Shown here: one piece after another, positions 63,859 to 64,000 of the stretch
How positions within the stretch are numbered: position 1 is the stretch's first letter
Layout: the number at the start of each line of letters is the position of its first letter
NCBI GenBank assembly: GCA_021397835.1
Contig: JAJFZO010000344.1
Coordinates: 1,116,001 to 1,180,000 of the forward strand
Direction: 5' to 3'
From: Moringa oleifera
Taxonomy: Eukaryota; Streptophyta; Magnoliopsida; Brassicales; Moringaceae
DNA length: 64,000 bases
The notes under the pieces: model-generated
What the model was told of the DNA's origin: nothing
The model's input: the letters and a program-made list of their open reading frames with translations, nothing else
Databases searched by the model: none
Position numbers and translations under genes: made by a program

Positions 63859-63932
63859 CTCTTAAAAGTGGATTCAAACCACTCACACAAGGATTTTCAA
63901 TCCTTCGCTCTAATTAGTTGAGCTACATTAAC
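63859..63932 (-). pseudogene. trnF: Decayed mitochondrial tRNA-Phe (GAA) copy 2
   Basis: 74 bases beginning GTTAATGTAGCTCAACTAAT on the reverse strand. The anticodon arm AAGGATTGAAAATCCTT keeps GAA. Acceptor base 4 is A, where copy 1 and mitochondria have C. The T-loop has lost its CpG as in copy 1, so that change preceded the duplication. Together with trnP it shows that the tRNA cluster was duplicated with the MULE. Confidence 0.88.
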
Positions 63933-64000
63933 CACTTTCCTAAAGTTCGTTTTCTTCATCGAATAACGCCCTACCTTAACACTTAACTAGTAAGGGAAAA

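Larger units (their letters stand above)
60205..64000. repeat. Right arm of the tandem duplication, copy 2
   Basis: It matches 25803-29515 through the MULE, the AT-rich stretch and the trnP and trnF relics, and continues to the end of the window. Confidence 0.88.

Noticed and set aside
60200..64000. Active MULE in unit 2
   Set aside because: The transposase is in several frames with stops and lacks its C-terminal part; it cannot encode a protein.
1..64000. CRISPR arrays, bacterial operons, phage genes
   Set aside because: No regularly spaced repeats, no ribosome binding sites with long frames, and clear plant mitochondrial and plant transposon relics.
1..64000. The window as a genuine mitochondrial genome
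   Set aside because: matR, nad1 and the tRNAs are all broken with many C-to-T changes and nuclear-type DNA transposons are present. Read depth would settle it; I cannot measure that here.

Overview
The window looks like nuclear DNA of a seed plant, most likely an angiosperm. It appears to be built from a very large, old insertion of mitochondrial DNA (a NUMT) that has decayed, taken in transposons and been duplicated. Four observations support this. (1) The minus strand at 44.3-48.0 kb carries the plant mitochondrial arrangement nad1 exon 4 / intron 4 with matR / nad1 exon 5, with a group II intron domain V in front of exon 4; every coding part is broken by stops and frame changes. (2) The mitochondrial tRNA cluster trnS-GCU / trnF-GAA / trnP-UGG lies in that order on the minus strand at 29.1-29.9 kb, and the trnF/trnP part recurs at 63.6-63.9 kb. 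(3) Many differences from the mitochondrial sequences are C-to-T or G-to-A, as expected in methylated nuclear chromatin. (4) Mutator-like and CACTA DNA transposons are embedded in the same DNA. I found no intact protein-coding gene anywhere; the longest open stretch is about 166 codons and is part of a dead transposase.

Layout. Positions 1-15350 match 48066-60211 in the same orientation (offset about 48,065 at the left end, then changed by indels). Positions 25803-29515 match 60205-64000. The window therefore holds one unit of about 48 kb and the first 16 kb of a second, tandem unit. The second unit lacks the 10.46 kb that lies between these arms in the first, and the junction carries a 7-bp microhomology. 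Rough counting gives about 10-15% difference between copies, so the duplication is old.

Region by region: 1-15.35 kb is decayed, gene-poor mitochondrial-type DNA with a short rrn18-like remnant and a small reading frame conserved in both copies. 15.35-25.5 kb exists only in unit 1 and holds no recognisable gene. 25.5-27.8 kb is a dead Mutator-like (MULE) transposase. 29.1-29.9 kb is the dead tRNA cluster. 29.9-36.8 kb has no recognisable gene. 36.83-40.19 kb is a CACTA-type transposon with a GC-rich internal minisatellite. 40.2-44.27 kb is unassigned with two odd open stretches. 44.27-48.0 kb is the nad1/matR relic. 48.07-60.2 kb is the second copy of the left arm, and 60.2-64 kb is the second copy of MULE plus tRNAs.

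Inferred history: mitochondrial DNA entered the nucleus; a MULE inserted near the trnP-trnF-trnS cluster; the composite was duplicated in tandem; the copies then diverged through deletions, filler insertions and microsatellite growth. The CACTA element lies where no second copy is visible, so its timing is unknown. No new cellular system is evident. The interest is in genome-evolution history.
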